A DNA stretch of 64,000 nt from Novosphingobium sp. EMRT-2 (GTDB lineage: Bacteria > Pseudomonadota > Alphaproteobacteria > Sphingomonadales > Sphingomonadaceae), in contig NZ_CP039695.1 of assembly GCF_005145025.1 (NCBI RefSeq), positions 620,001-684,000 of the forward strand, in the 5' to 3' direction. The translations under genes and the position numbers were made by a program. Position 1 is the stretch's first letter; each line of letters starts with the position of its first letter. This document shows positions 9,269 to 19,975 of the stretch, piece by piece. The notes under the pieces were generated by a model that worked only from the letters and a program-made list of their open reading frames with translations, had not been told where the DNA came from and did not search any database.

Positions 9269-10861
9269 TTACAGGCTCAGTTCGGACGGCCGCGCGCGGC
9301 GAAGCCACTGCGCCACCCACATGCGGGTCATCGTCACGGCGGTAAACACCGAGGTGACGATGCCGATCATCAGCACCACGGCGAAGCCGCGCACCGGGCC
9401 GGTGCCGAACGCGAACATCAGCACAGCGGCGATGACGTTGGTGATATTGGCGTCGAAGATCGCGCGGCTCGCTTCCTTGTAGCCCATCTCCACCGCCTGC
9501 ACCACGCGCCGGCCGCGGTGGCGTTCCTCGCGGATGCGTTCGTTGATCAGCACGTTGGCGTCCACCGCCGCGCCGATGGTCAGCACGAAGCCGGCGATGC
9601 CCGGCAAGGTCAGCGTGGTGCCGACGATGCCCATGATGCCCAGGATCATCAGCACGTTCACCACCAGCGCCAGGTTCGCGTAAACCCCGAAACGGCCGTA
9701 GGTGATGAGGATGAAGGCCATCAGCGCGCCGGTGCCAACGAGCATGGCGATCATGCCCTTGCGGATCGAATCCGCGCCAAGGTCCGGCCCCACGGTCCGC
9801 TCTTCCACCACCTTGAGGTCCACCGGCAGCGCGCCCGAGCGCAGCGCGATGGCGAGCTGGTTGGCGCTTTCCGTGGTGAACCGGCCAGAGATCACGGCAC
9901 TGCCGCCCAGGATCGGCTCGTTGATGTTGGGCGCGGACAGGACCTTGCCGTCCAGGATGATGGCGAAGGGCTTGTTGACGTTCTGCGTGGTCAGCTTGGC
10001 GAACTTTTCGCCGCCGTCCGAATTGAACGTGATGTTGACGACCGGTTCGTTGGTCTGCTGGCTGTTGGTCTGCTGCGCGTTGGTCAGCTGATCGCCGCGA
10101 ATACCGCCCAGCCGCTTGACCGCGATCGCGCCCAGCTTGGGGTCCTGATAGGGTACGATCTCGCTGCCCGGAGGGGCGATGCCGCGCGCCACGTCCGAAG
10201 GCAGCGCGCTGGTATCCACCAGCTTGAATTCGAGCTTTGCGGTCTGGCCCAGCAGGTTCTTGAGCGCCTGCGGGTCCTGCAGCCCCGGCACCTGCACCAC
10301 GATGCGGTTGGCGCCCTGGCGGATGATGGTCGGCTCCTTGGTGCCGAGCGCGTCGATACGCTTGCGCACCACTTCCACCGCCGTATCCATCGCCTGCGTC
10401 ACCGCCTGGTCGATGCCTTCCTGCGAAGGCGTCAGCACGAAGCGGTTGCCGTCGACGACGTCGATCTTCCAATCGCGCTGGCCGGTCAGCCCCGCGCCGC
10501 TGGTCAGCGGCAGCACCGCCTCCCGCACCGCGTCCACCTTGGTCGGGTCGGCCACCACGAACGTCAGCGCGCCGTCGCGGTTGGAGATATCGCTGATGCG
10601 GATGTCACCGGACTGGCGCAGCTTGTTGCGGACGCTTTCCTCCATCCCCTCGATGCGCTGCTGGCGCACCTGCGAGGGATCGGCTTCGAGCAGGATGTGG
10701 CTGCCACCGGCCAGGTCGAGACCGAGGTTGATCTTCGGCTCCGGCAGGGCGGACGGCCAGTTGAGGCCGGCCGTGGCGGTCAGCGAAGGCACGGCGGCAA
10801 GCATGCCGACGATCGTCAGCGCCCAGAGCCACAGTACCTTCCAGCGCGGGAAATCGAGCAT
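9269..10861 (-). CDS. secD: Protein translocase subunit SecD
   Basis: A 530-residue membrane protein. It has an N-terminal membrane segment (about 8-27), the motif GLDLAGG at 47-53, a large periplasmic region (P1 head and base, about 55-350) and six C-terminal membrane segments with GAAVDANVLINERIREE, the conserved cytoplasmic/TM4 signature. Together with SecF it forms the proton-driven motor that completes Sec export. The gene lies between yajC (33 bp upstream) and secF (15 bp downstream), so all three are likely co-transcribed. A glutamine/asparagine-rich insertion (QQTNSQQTNEP) sits in the periplasmic region near residue 270. Confidence 0.97.
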   Translation of the reverse strand: MLDFPRWKVLWLWALTIVGMLAAVPSLTATAGLNWPSALPEPKINLGLDLAGGSHILLEADPSQVRQQRIEGMEESVRNKLRQSGDIRISDISNRDGALTFVVADPTKVDAVREAVLPLTSGAGLTGQRDWKIDVVDGNRFVLTPSQEGIDQAVTQAMDTAVEVVRKRIDALGTKEPTIIRQGANRIVVQVPGLQDPQALKNLLGQTAKLEFKLVDTSALPSDVARGIAPPGSEIVPYQDPKLGAIAVKRLGGIRGDQLTNAQQTNSQQTNEPVVNITFNSDGGEKFAKLTTQNVNKPFAIILDGKVLSAPNINEPILGGSAVISGRFTTESANQLAIALRSGALPVDLKVVEERTVGPDLGADSIRKGMIAMLVGTGALMAFILITYGRFGVYANLALVVNVLMILGIMGIVGTTLTLPGIAGFVLTIGAAVDANVLINERIREERHRGRRVVQAVEMGYKEASRAIFDANITNVIAAVLMFAFGTGPVRGFAVVLMIGIVTSVFTAVTMTRMWVAQWLRRARPSELSL

Positions 10862-10893
10862 GAGAAGAGCTTCTTTTCGTCTAGCCGGTGGGA

Positions 10894-11226
10894 TCAGTCG
10901 TTGGCCGGCGCGGCGCCGCCGGGCGGCACGATGTCACCGATCGTCGAACGCACCGCCTTGACGCGCACGTTGGGGCCAAGTTCCAGTTCGGCATAGTGAT
11001 CGTCGAGCTTGATGACCTTGCCAACCAAACCACCGGCGGTGACGACCACGTCGCCCTTCTTCATCGCGGCGATCTTTTCCTTGTGCGCCTTCTGCTGGCG
11101 CATCTGCGGCCGCAGGATCAGGAACCAGAAGATGAACGCCATGCCGACCAGCGGCAGAAAAGAAAGCCACTGCGGCGGCTCCTGGGTGGCGGCGGGTGCG
11201 GCGGCGGAAAGGAATGTCAGCATCAT
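10894..11226 (-). CDS. yajC: Preprotein translocase subunit YajC
   Basis: A 110-residue single-pass protein, first gene of the yajC-secD-secF operon. The membrane helix is near residues 20-42 (WLSFLPLVGMAFIFWFLIL), followed at once by the hallmark RPQMRQQKAHKEKIAAMKKGD and the beta-rich cytoplasmic domain (VVTAGGLVGKVIKLDDHYAELEL). The start at ATG 11226 gives the usual short N terminus; an earlier in-frame ATG at 11262 would add twelve non-conserved residues. YajC is not essential in most bacteria and associates with SecDF and other membrane complexes. Confidence 0.95.
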   Translation of the reverse strand: MMLTFLSAAAPAATQEPPQWLSFLPLVGMAFIFWFLILRPQMRQQKAHKEKIAAMKKGDVVVTAGGLVGKVIKLDDHYAELELGPNVRVKAVRSTIGDIVPPGGAAPAND

Positions 11227-11459
11227 GGAACCGTTCTTGGGATCGGTGGAAAGGCATTGCAACCCGCCTGGACGGAAAGCGGTGTGCCCGCCCGGATAGA
11301 TTGCGCAAAAATATGGCCCGGCCGCCTAGCAGCTTGGGCCACGCAAGGCAAACGGCACCCCTTCCGGCGGCACTTTCGGGGATGAAAAATCGTCTCCGCC
11401 CAAAGCGCACCATGCCGCTTGCCATCCGCAAGTGACCTGCCTATAGGGCGCGCTCCGGT

Positions 11460-11536
11460 CGGGACGTAGCGCAGCCTGGTAGCGCATCACACTGGGGGTG
11501 TGGGGGTCGGAGGTTCGAATCCTCTCGTCCCGACCA
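11460..11536 (+). tRNA. tRNA-Pro (GGG anticodon)
   Basis: A 77-nt cloverleaf with the 3' CCA encoded. The acceptor stem CGGGACG pairs with CGTCCCG. The anticodon stem TCACA/TGTGG holds the loop CTGGGGG with anticodon GGG at positions 34-36. The T arm is GGAGG-TTCGAAT-CCTCT. It decodes CCC and CCU proline codons. It stands alone between the yajC operon and katG. Confidence 0.97.
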
Positions 11537-11565
11537 ATTTTCCAACAGCAACGCACAACGAAACA

Positions 11566-11593
11566 CGCCGCCCACGGAAACCCGCAGGCGGCG
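11566..11593. terminator. Hairpin between tRNA-Pro and katG
   Basis: CGCCGCC at 11566-11572 pairs with GGCGGCG at 11587-11593 across a 14-nt loop. On the minus strand the hairpin is followed by TGTTTCGTT, a weak T-rich tail. It lies just past the katG stop, so it could end katG transcription. The stem is short and the call is tentative. Confidence 0.35.
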
Positions 11594-11618
11594 CGCTTGT
11601 TTCGGCTATTCGACTCCG

Positions 11619-13862
<2,244 letters not shown>

Positions 13863-14011
13863 TTATCAAAGCGATTTAAGTCGTCACAATGATCGCCCGA
13901 TTCGATTTTAATATCTCACATCATGGCGCCCGCCGGAGCAATCATACTTTGGTTGCCTACACGAACCGATACGGTTAAAAATCGGCGTCCTCCCGCAACA
14001 AGGACGCTCTC

Positions 14012-14425
14012 ATGCCCCTCCTCGACGCCCTGATTTCCCCCATCTCCTCGATCATCGATCGCGTCATTCCCGACAAGGAAGCCCGCGACCGCGCCAAGCT
14101 GGAACTGCTGAGGTTGCAAGGCACGCAGGAACTCGAGCAGATCCGCACGCAGATGTCCGCCATCCTCGCCGAAGCGGGCTCCACCGATCCCTGGACCAGC
14201 CGTGCCCGACCCGGCTTTCTCTATGTGATGTACGTCATGATCCTGTGGTCGCTGCCGATGGGCCTGATCGCCGCGGCGCGGCCCGAAGCGGCGCGTGACA
14301 TCGCCGCCGGCATCACCGCCTATCTCAACGGCCTCCCCGAGCCGCTCTACGCGCTCTTCGGCACTGGCTATCTCGGCTACACGGCGGCGCGCCAGTGGGG
14401 CAAGGCCAAGGGCGTCGACCGCTGA
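14012..14425 (+). CDS. Holin-family protein (GTA three-TM holin type)
   Basis: A 137-residue protein with a charged amphipathic N-terminal half (IIDRVIPDKEARDRAKLELLRLQGTQ), then membrane segments near residues 70-90 (GFLYVMYVMILWSLPMGLIA) and near 115-130. This matches the gene-transfer-agent/phage holin family with up to three membrane passes. Holins permeabilise the inner membrane for endolysin release. No endolysin or structural phage genes lie nearby, so it is either a stand-alone copy or a relocated part of the alphaproteobacterial GTA lysis set. It is on the same strand as aroQ, 107 bp upstream of it. Confidence 0.8.
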   Translation: MPLLDALISPISSIIDRVIPDKEARDRAKLELLRLQGTQELEQIRTQMSAILAEAGSTDPWTSRARPGFLYVMYVMILWSLPMGLIAAARPEAARDIAAGITAYLNGLPEPLYALFGTGYLGYTAARQWGKAKGVDR

Positions 14426-14532
14426 CGAGGTCGGCCGCGCGCGTTCCTCCCCGGGATTCGCGCGGCCACTTGCGCATGGCGGCGGCGGCACTATCACGGC
14501 GCAGCGGCCACACGCACCGGGAACACGCCACC

Positions 14533-14970
14533 ATGTCAGACAAGACCGTCTTCGTCCTCAATGGACCGAACCTCAATCTGCTCGGCATGCGCGAGCCGGA
14601 CATCTACGGATCGCAGACGCTGGACGACATTGCCGGCATGCTCGAAGACCACGCGCAGAAGCTCGGCCTCGAAATCGACATGCGCCAGTCGAATCACGAA
14701 GGTCACCTGGTCGACTGGCTGCACGAAGCGCAGGCCGTGGGGGCAAAGGCCGTGCTGCTGAACGCCGGCGCTTATACCCACACCTCGGTCGCGCTGCACG
14801 ATGCGATCAAGGGAATCTGGACGCCGGTGATCGAAGTCCACCTGTCCAACCCCCACACCCGCGAAGCATTCCGCCACAAGAGTTACGTCGGGATGGCCGC
14901 CAAGGGCACCATCGCCGGGTTCGGTGCGCGCAGCTACATTCTGGCGCTGGACGCCGCCGCCGCGCTCTGA
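14533..14970 (+). CDS. aroQ: 3-dehydroquinate dehydratase, type II
   Basis: A 145-residue enzyme converting 3-dehydroquinate to 3-dehydroshikimate, third step of the shikimate pathway. It carries the type II signature NGPNLNLLGMREPDIYG with catalytic Tyr25 and the mobile-loop Arg20, then SNHEGHLVDWLHEA, NAGAYTHTS and EVHLSNPHTRE with the catalytic histidine. Start ATG 14533 gives the normal length; an earlier in-frame ATG at 14395 runs through the end of the holin gene and is not credible. It is followed by accB-accC, a gene order common in alphaproteobacteria. Confidence 0.96.
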   Translation: MSDKTVFVLNGPNLNLLGMREPDIYGSQTLDDIAGMLEDHAQKLGLEIDMRQSNHEGHLVDWLHEAQAVGAKAVLLNAGAYTHTSVALHDAIKGIWTPVIEVHLSNPHTREAFRHKSYVGMAAKGTIAGFGARSYILALDAAAAL

Positions 14971-15110
14971 AAGCCTGCCGCAAGCGCGAAATTGCGGCGA
15001 GAGTCCCTGTTTTCCACCCTCTCGGGCGTTCCCACCCCATCCCCCCCCTTGCCAGCGCCGCCGGCTGAAGGCATGGCGGCCAGCCAGTATGACCACCCGC
15101 GAGGATTAAA

Positions 15111-15596
15111 ATGGGGCACGACCGCGGCGAAAGGGCCGAAGGAATGGCAATCGACAGCACGCTTGTGCGTGAGCTGGCGGAGCTGCTTGCCGAAACCGGG
15201 CTCAGCGAAATCGAAGTCGAGGATGGCGAACGCAAGATCCGCGTTGCGCGCACGCTGACGGCGGCGCCGCCGGCGCAGACCGTTGCCGTCGCCGCGCCGG
15301 CGCCCGTTGCCGCCGCTGCTCCGGCGGCTGCGCCCGCTGCGCCGCAGCCGGTTGAGGACCACGCCAACGCCGTGAAATCGCCGATGGTGGGCACGGTCTA
15401 TCTCTCGCCCGAACCCACCGCGCCCGCCTTCATCAGCCTTGGCCAGAACGTGAAGGCCGGCGAAACGCTGCTGATCGTCGAAGCGATGAAGGTGATGAAC
15501 GCGATCACCGCGCCCGCCGCCGGCACGGTGAAGGCGATCCTCGTCGAAAACGCGCAGCCGGTCGAATACGACCAGCCGCTGGTCGTGATCGGCTGA
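15111..15596 (+). CDS. accB: Biotin carboxyl carrier protein of acetyl-CoA carboxylase
   Basis: A 161-residue protein (150 residues if translation starts at the in-frame ATG 15144). The 15111 start has GAGGAT a suitable distance upstream, while 15144 has only a weak AAAGGG. The N-terminal helical region is [22 protein letters not shown]. It is followed by an alanine/proline-rich linker (about 53-85) and the biotinyl domain with the biotinylated Lys127 in EAMKVMN. It carries the carboxybiotin between AccC and the carboxyltransferase in the first step of fatty-acid synthesis. accC starts 13 bp downstream, forming the usual operon. Confidence 0.95.
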   Translation: MGHDRGERAEGMAIDSTLVRELAELLAETGLSEIEVEDGERKIRVARTLTAAPPAQTVAVAAPAPVAAAAPAAAPAAPQPVEDHANAVKSPMVGTVYLSPEPTAPAFISLGQNVKAGETLLIVEAMKVMNAITAPAAGTVKAILVENAQPVEYDQPLVVIG

Positions 15597-15609
15597 GGCG
15601 CCAGCGCCC

Positions 15610-16956
15610 ATGGCCATCAAACGCCTGCTGATCGCCAATCGCGGCGAAATCGCCCTGCGCATCCACCGTGCCGCGCACGAGATGGGGATTGAAACGGTCG
15701 CGGTGCATTCCACCGCCGATGCCGACGCGATGCACGTGCGTCTGGCCGATCACGCGGTATGCATCGGCCCGCCGCCCGCGCGCGACAGCTATCTGAACGT
15801 CGCCGCGATCATTTCGGCGGCGGAGATCACCCAGGCCGACGCGATCCATCCGGGGTACGGCTTCTTGTCGGAGAACGCCAAGTTCGCCGATATCGTGGAA
15901 GCCCACGGTATCACCTGGATCGGCCCCAAGCCCGAACACATCCGCACGATGGGCGACAAGGTGGAAGCCAAGCGCACCGCCGGCGCGCTGGGCCTGCCGC
16001 TGGTTCCGGGATCGGATGGCGCCGTCTCCGAAGTGGAGGAAGCGCGCGAGATCGCGGACGCCATCGGCTATCCGGTGATTATCAAGGCCGCATCGGGCGG
16101 TGGCGGACGCGGCATGAAGGTCTGCAACAGCGCCGACCAGCTTGAAACGCTGATGCAGCAGGCCGGCAGCGAGGCGAAAGCCGCGTTTGGCGATGCCACC
16201 GTCTATATCGAGAAGTATCTCGGCAACCCGCGCCATATCGAGTTCCAGATCTTCGGCGACGGTAACGGCAACGCCATCCACTTGGGCGAGCGTGACTGCT
16301 CGCTTCAGCGCCGCCACCAGAAGGTGCTGGAAGAAGCGCCCTCGCCCGTCATCTCGGCCGAGGAACGCGCGCGCATGGGCGGTGTGGTGGCGCGCGCCAT
16401 GGCCGACATGGGCTATCGCGGCGCCGGCACGATCGAGTTCCTGTGGGAAAACGGCGAGTTCTATTTCATCGAGATGAACACCCGCCTGCAGGTGGAACAT
16501 CCGGTGACCGAAGCGATCACCGGCGTCGACCTGGTGCGCGAACAGATCCGCATCGCCGAAGGGCGGCCGCTTTCGGTCGCGCAGGAGGACATTGAGTTCA
16601 AGGGCCACGCGATCGAGTGCCGCATCAACGCGGAAGACCCGTTCACCTTCGCGCCCTCGCCCGGCCTGGTGAAGACCTATCACGCGGCCGGTGGCATGCA
16701 TGTGCGCGTCGATTCGGGGCTTTACGCGGGCTATCGCATCCCGCCGTACTATGACTCGATGATCGCCAAGCTGATCGTCTATGGCCGCACGCGCGAAGGC
16801 TGCATCATGCGCCTGAAGCGCGCGCTGGAGGAAATGGTGATCGATGGCGTCAAAACCTCGATCCCGTTGCACCAGAAGCTGCTGACCGATCCTGACTTCC
16901 TCAGCGGCGATTATACGATCAAGTGGCTGGAAGACTGGCTGGCGAAGGACGCCTGA
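15610..16956 (+). CDS. accC: Biotin carboxylase subunit of acetyl-CoA carboxylase
   Basis: A 448-residue ATP-grasp enzyme that carboxylates the biotin of AccB with bicarbonate and ATP. The N-terminal domain starts [14 protein letters not shown]; the ATP-binding lid has [13 protein letters not shown]; active-site motifs include [50 protein letters not shown] and RINAEDP. Length matches the stand-alone AccC family, not a fused carboxylase. It follows accB by 13 bp. Downstream, a palindromic repeat region separates it from the convergent dedA gene. Confidence 0.97.
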   Translation: MAIKRLLIANRGEIALRIHRAAHEMGIETVAVHSTADADAMHVRLADHAVCIGPPPARDSYLNVAAIISAAEITQADAIHPGYGFLSENAKFADIVEAHGITWIGPKPEHIRTMGDKVEAKRTAGALGLPLVPGSDGAVSEVEEAREIADAIGYPVIIKAASGGGGRGMKVCNSADQLETLMQQAGSEAKAAFGDATVYIEKYLGNPRHIEFQIFGDGNGNAIHLGERDCSLQRRHQKVLEEAPSPVISAEERARMGGVVARAMADMGYRGAGTIEFLWENGEFYFIEMNTRLQVEHPVTEAITGVDLVREQIRIAEGRPLSVAQEDIEFKGHAIECRINAEDPFTFAPSPGLVKTYHAAGGMHVRVDSGLYAGYRIPPYYDSMIAKLIVYGRTREGCIMRLKRALEEMVIDGVKTSIPLHQKLLTDPDFLSGDYTIKWLEDWLAKDA

Positions 16957-16983
16957 ATCGTTTGGAAGTGCGGAGTGGGGAAA

Positions 16984-17065
16984 GCCCACCCCGCTGCGAC
17001 TGACGCCGCCTGCGGCGACGCAAGTCTCGCTCCCCTCCCGCAAGCGGGAGGGGTTGGGGGTGGGC
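16984..17065. repeat. Nested inverted-repeat (REP-like) region between accC and dedA
   Basis: A perfect hairpin CCCCTCCCGC (17032-17041), loop AA, GCGGGAGGGG (17044-17053) lies inside a wider inverted pair, GCCCACCCC (16984-16992) against GGGGTGGGC near 17057-17065. A second small hairpin (CGCCGCCTGCGGCG) sits between the arms. The composition and placement between convergent genes match intergenic repeats common in sphingomonads; it may also act as a bidirectional terminator. Confidence 0.75.
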
Positions 17066-17112
17066 AGCGCTCCATGGATTGCAAGCGATATAATCGCTTT
17101 CTGTAAAGGACC

Positions 17113-17715
17113 TCACTCCTCGCGTGGCTTCCACCGCACCACGCGCCACAGGTAGGCGATAGCCACCAGCGCCATACAGCCGGTCGCCAGCGGCCCGGTG
17201 TACCGATCGACCTCCGCGAAATTGCGGCCGAGATAATAGCCCGCCGCCACCAGCAGCGCGTTCCACACTGCCGCGCCGGCGAAGGTGAACGCCAGAAAAC
17301 GGGCGTGGCCCATCCGGGCGAGGCCCGCCGGCAGCGAGATCATCGTGCGCATCACCGGGGCAAAGCGCACGACGAAGACCACCCACTGCCCGTGCCGCCC
17401 GAAGAAGGCCACCAGCCGTTCCACATCGTGCCAGTCCAGCGTCAGCCACCGCCCGAAGCGCGTGACCAGCGGGTGCAGACGCCGGTATCCGAACGCCCGT
17501 CCGACCAGGAACCAGAAATAGTTGCCCAGCGTCGATCCCGCAGTGGCGGACAGCATCAGCGGCGCGATTTCCATCCGCCCCTTGGCGACGGCGATCCCGC
17601 CCAGTCCCATGATGACTTCGGACGGGATCGGCGGGAACACGTTCTCGATGACCATCAGGGCGGCAATGCCCCAATAGCCGCCGCCTTCGATCAGGTGGAC
17701 GATCCAGTCATTCAT
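17113..17715 (-). CDS. DedA family membrane protein
   Basis: A 200-residue inner-membrane protein of the DedA/SNARE-associated (VTT) family. It shows FPPIPSEVIMGLGG, a re-entrant loop, FLVGRAFGYRRL, and the conserved F-x-R-x3-R-x2-P pattern in FVVRFAPVMRTMISLPAGLARM, followed by two C-terminal membrane segments. DedA proteins are now linked to undecaprenyl-phosphate and phospholipid flipping and to membrane potential and drug tolerance. Which lipid this one handles cannot be told. It is upstream of gshB on the same strand but 47 bp away, with no clear functional link. Confidence 0.92.
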   Translation of the reverse strand: MNDWIVHLIEGGGYWGIAALMVIENVFPPIPSEVIMGLGGIAVAKGRMEIAPLMLSATAGSTLGNYFWFLVGRAFGYRRLHPLVTRFGRWLTLDWHDVERLVAFFGRHGQWVVFVVRFAPVMRTMISLPAGLARMGHARFLAFTFAGAAVWNALLVAAGYYLGRNFAEVDRYTGPLATGCMALVAIAYLWRVVRWKPREE

Positions 17716-17762
17716 CGATCACACAACGCGGCGATGCGGGAACGGGTCCGGTTCCCGATGCG

Positions 17763-18713
17763 TCAAAGTCGCCGCTCGATCGCGTCCCAGATCATGCCCG
17801 CCGTATCGCTGCCGTTGAATTTGTCGATGGCGACGATGCCGGTGGGGCTGGTCACGTTGATCTCGGTCAGCCACTTGCCACCGATCACGTCGATGCCCAC
17901 GAAGATCAGGCCGCGCTTCTTCAGCTCCGGCCCCAGCGCCTCGCAGATTTCCTGCTCGCGCGCGGTCAGCGTGGTCTGTTCGGCATAGCCGCCGACGGCA
18001 AGGTTGGAGCGGAACTCGCCCTCGCCCGGCTTGCGGTTGATCGCGCCAGCGACCTCGCCATCGACCAGCACGATGCGCTTGTCGCCTTCGGCCACTTCGG
18101 GAAGGAACGGCTGGACCATGAACGGTTCCGGCCAGACCTGCCCGAACAGTTCGGCCAGCGCGGAAAGGTTGCCGCCATCGGCTTCCACCTTGAACACCGC
18201 CTTGCCGCCATTGCCGTGGAGCGGCTTTACCACCACCGCTGTTTCACCGAGTTCGTGCTGGAAGGCGCGCACGTCCTTCGCCGACCGGGTGATCAGCGTA
18301 GGCGGCATGAAGCGCGCGTAATCGAGCACATAGACCTTTTCCGGCGCATTGCGCACCGAACGCGGATCGTTGACGACCAGCGTCTCGCCCTCCAGCCGTT
18401 CCAGCAGGTGCGTGGCGGTGATGTAGCCCAGATCGAACGGCGGGTCCTGCCGCATGAGCACGACATCGGCGTCGCTGCCCAGATCGAGCTTGCGCACCTC
18501 GCCGAGCTTGTAGTGATCGCCTGCCACGCGCTGCACCGTCACCGGCGCGCCTTCAGCCGTCACGCGCCCGGCCTTCCACGCCAGCGACTTCACGTCATAG
18601 TAGTACAGTTCATGCCCGCGTTCCTGCGCCGACAGCATCAGGGCGAAGGAGGAATCCCCCGCGATGTTGATCGAATGAAGCGGGTCCATCTGGACCGCGA
18701 CGCGAAGGGTCAT
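17763..18713 (-). CDS. gshB: Glutathione synthetase
   Basis: A 316-residue ATP-grasp enzyme joining gamma-glutamylcysteine and glycine. Motifs seen include RVAVQMDPLHSINIAGDSSFALM at the N terminus (quoted only as a family landmark), RQDPPFDLGYITATHLLE, VVNDPRSVRNAPEK, KPLHGNGGKAVF in the ATP-binding lid, and FVGIDVIGGKWLTEINVTSPTG at the C terminus. The ATG at 18711-18713 gives the standard start; the longer in-frame ORF to 18788 runs into yraN. It is last in a likely rsmI-yraN-gshB operon, 25 bp after yraN. Confidence 0.97.
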   Translation of the reverse strand: MTLRVAVQMDPLHSINIAGDSSFALMLSAQERGHELYYYDVKSLAWKAGRVTAEGAPVTVQRVAGDHYKLGEVRKLDLGSDADVVLMRQDPPFDLGYITATHLLERLEGETLVVNDPRSVRNAPEKVYVLDYARFMPPTLITRSAKDVRAFQHELGETAVVVKPLHGNGGKAVFKVEADGGNLSALAELFGQVWPEPFMVQPFLPEVAEGDKRIVLVDGEVAGAINRKPGEGEFRSNLAVGGYAEQTTLTAREQEICEALGPELKKRGLIFVGIDVIGGKWLTEINVTSPTGIVAIDKFNGSDTAGMIWDAIERRL

Positions 18714-18738
18714 GCTGTTCCATCCCGTGAAGGCGCCG

Positions 18739-19101
18739 TCATGGCTGCCAGACGTTCGCCATGTGGCGTGGCCAGCGGCCTGGCGCAAGGAGGATCACGT
18801 CAATTCGCAGGACATCGCCGGGTCTGGCAAAGCGCGGCGCGATCGCTTCGGCGGCGCGCGCCACGCGTTGCAGGCGGCGGGCATCGATAGCAAGGTCGAG
18901 CGCTTCGCCGCTGCGCCGCCACTTGACCTCGACGAAAGCCAGCGTGCGGCCGCGCCGCGCGACGATGTCCACCTCGCCCACGCCGATCCGCTGACGCCGG
19001 GCGAGAATGCGCCATCCCTTCAGGCGCAGCCACAGGCCCGCCAGCGCCTCGCCGCGCCGGCCCTGCCGTTCGGCCACGGCCCGGTCACGGTGGCGGCTCA
19101 T
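18739..19101 (-). CDS. yraN: YraN family (UPF0102) endonuclease-fold protein
   Basis: A 120-residue UPF0102 protein. It has the restriction-endonuclease-like core RRGEALAGLWLRLKGWRIL...GVGEVDIVARRGRTLAFVEVKWR, with the D-x-n-ExK arrangement (EVDIVA and VEVK). The family has a predicted PD-(D/E)xK nuclease fold but no firmly established role. The ATG at 19099-19101 overlaps the rsmI stop as ATGA, showing translational coupling. The rsmI-yraN pairing is conserved widely in bacteria. It is arginine-rich, consistent with nucleic-acid binding. Confidence 0.92.
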   Translation of the reverse strand: MSRHRDRAVAERQGRRGEALAGLWLRLKGWRILARRQRIGVGEVDIVARRGRTLAFVEVKWRRSGEALDLAIDARRLQRVARAAEAIAPRFARPGDVLRIDVILLAPGRWPRHMANVWQP

Positions 19102-19937
19102 GCCTTGAGCGCCATCGCCTGTGCATAGAGCGCCTTGCGATCGAGCCCGTGCTTCTTCGCCACGCGGGCGGCCGCCTGCGAGGGCGGCAATTCGGCGAGC
19201 GCGGCGCGCAGTTCGGCTTCGACGACGTCCTCGTCCGGCGCCTCGGGCGCGGCGGGCGGGCCGGCGAGCAGCACGATCTCGCCCTTGGGCGGGTGCGCGC
19301 GGTAGTGATCGGCAAGGTCCGCCGCCGTGCCCGTCCGGCATTCCTCGTGCAGCTTGGTCAGTTCCCGCGCCACAGCAACTTCCCGCCCCGGCAGCACGGT
19401 CGCCATGGCTTCCAGCGAGGCGACAAGGCGCGGCCCGGTTTCGTAGAACACCAGCGTTGCGGGGACGGCGGCGAAACTCGCCAGCACGTCGCCTCGCGCC
19501 TTGTCCTTCGACGGCAGGAACCCCGCGAACAGGAAACGGTCGGTCGGCAAGCCGGCGATGGTCAGCGCGGTGATCATCGCGCTAGGCCCCGGCAAGCTGG
19601 TGACGGCGATCCCGCGCGCGCGCGCTTCCCGCACCAGGCGATAGCCGGGATCGGAAATCAGCGGCGTGCCCGCATCGCTCACCAGCACAACCGGTTTTTC
19701 CGCCATTTCGGCGAGTAATCGCTCGCGTGCCTCTTCTCCGGCATGATCGTCATACCGCCGCAATGGCTTCTTGATGCCAAGATGATTCAACAACTTAGCC
19801 GTGACGCGCGTGTCTTCGCACGCTATAACCGCACAAGAGGCAAGCGTTTCGGCGGCGCGTCTGGTAATGTCGCCGAGATTGCCAATGGGCGTGGCGACAA
19901 TATAGAGCCCGGGCTCCATAAGCGAAGGCGTGGTCAT
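19098..19937 (-). CDS. rsmI: 16S rRNA 2'-O-ribose C1402 methyltransferase
   Basis: A 279-residue SAM-dependent methyltransferase of the tetrapyrrole-methylase fold. The hallmark ATPIGNLGDITRRA is near residue 15, followed by CEDTRVTAKLL, VLVSDAGTPLISDPGY and LPGPSAMITALTIAGL. It 2'-O-methylates C1402 of 16S rRNA in the decoding centre. It is divergent from the LpoA-like lipoprotein gene with 38 bp between starts and overlaps yraN by four bases. This neighbourhood is typical of proteobacteria. Confidence 0.96.
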   Translation of the reverse strand: MTTPSLMEPGLYIVATPIGNLGDITRRAAETLASCAVIACEDTRVTAKLLNHLGIKKPLRRYDDHAGEEARERLLAEMAEKPVVLVSDAGTPLISDPGYRLVREARARGIAVTSLPGPSAMITALTIAGLPTDRFLFAGFLPSKDKARGDVLASFAAVPATLVFYETGPRLVASLEAMATVLPGREVAVARELTKLHEECRTGTAADLADHYRAHPPKGEIVLLAGPPAAPEAPDEDVVEAELRAALAELPPSQAAARVAKKHGLDRKALYAQAMALKA

Positions 19938-19975
19938 GCGCCTTCCATGGCCGGGTCATTGGGAACGGGCAAGCG

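Noticed and set aside
8714..10996. A 760-codon open frame on the plus strand opposite secD and secF
   Set aside because: It is antisense to two well-conserved genes, its product is rich in His, Arg, Gln and Asp with no domain, and long antisense frames are expected in high-GC codon usage.
14012..14425. Prophage remnant
   Set aside because: Only a single holin-type gene is seen, with no integrase, capsid or tail gene around it; the flanking genes are housekeeping.
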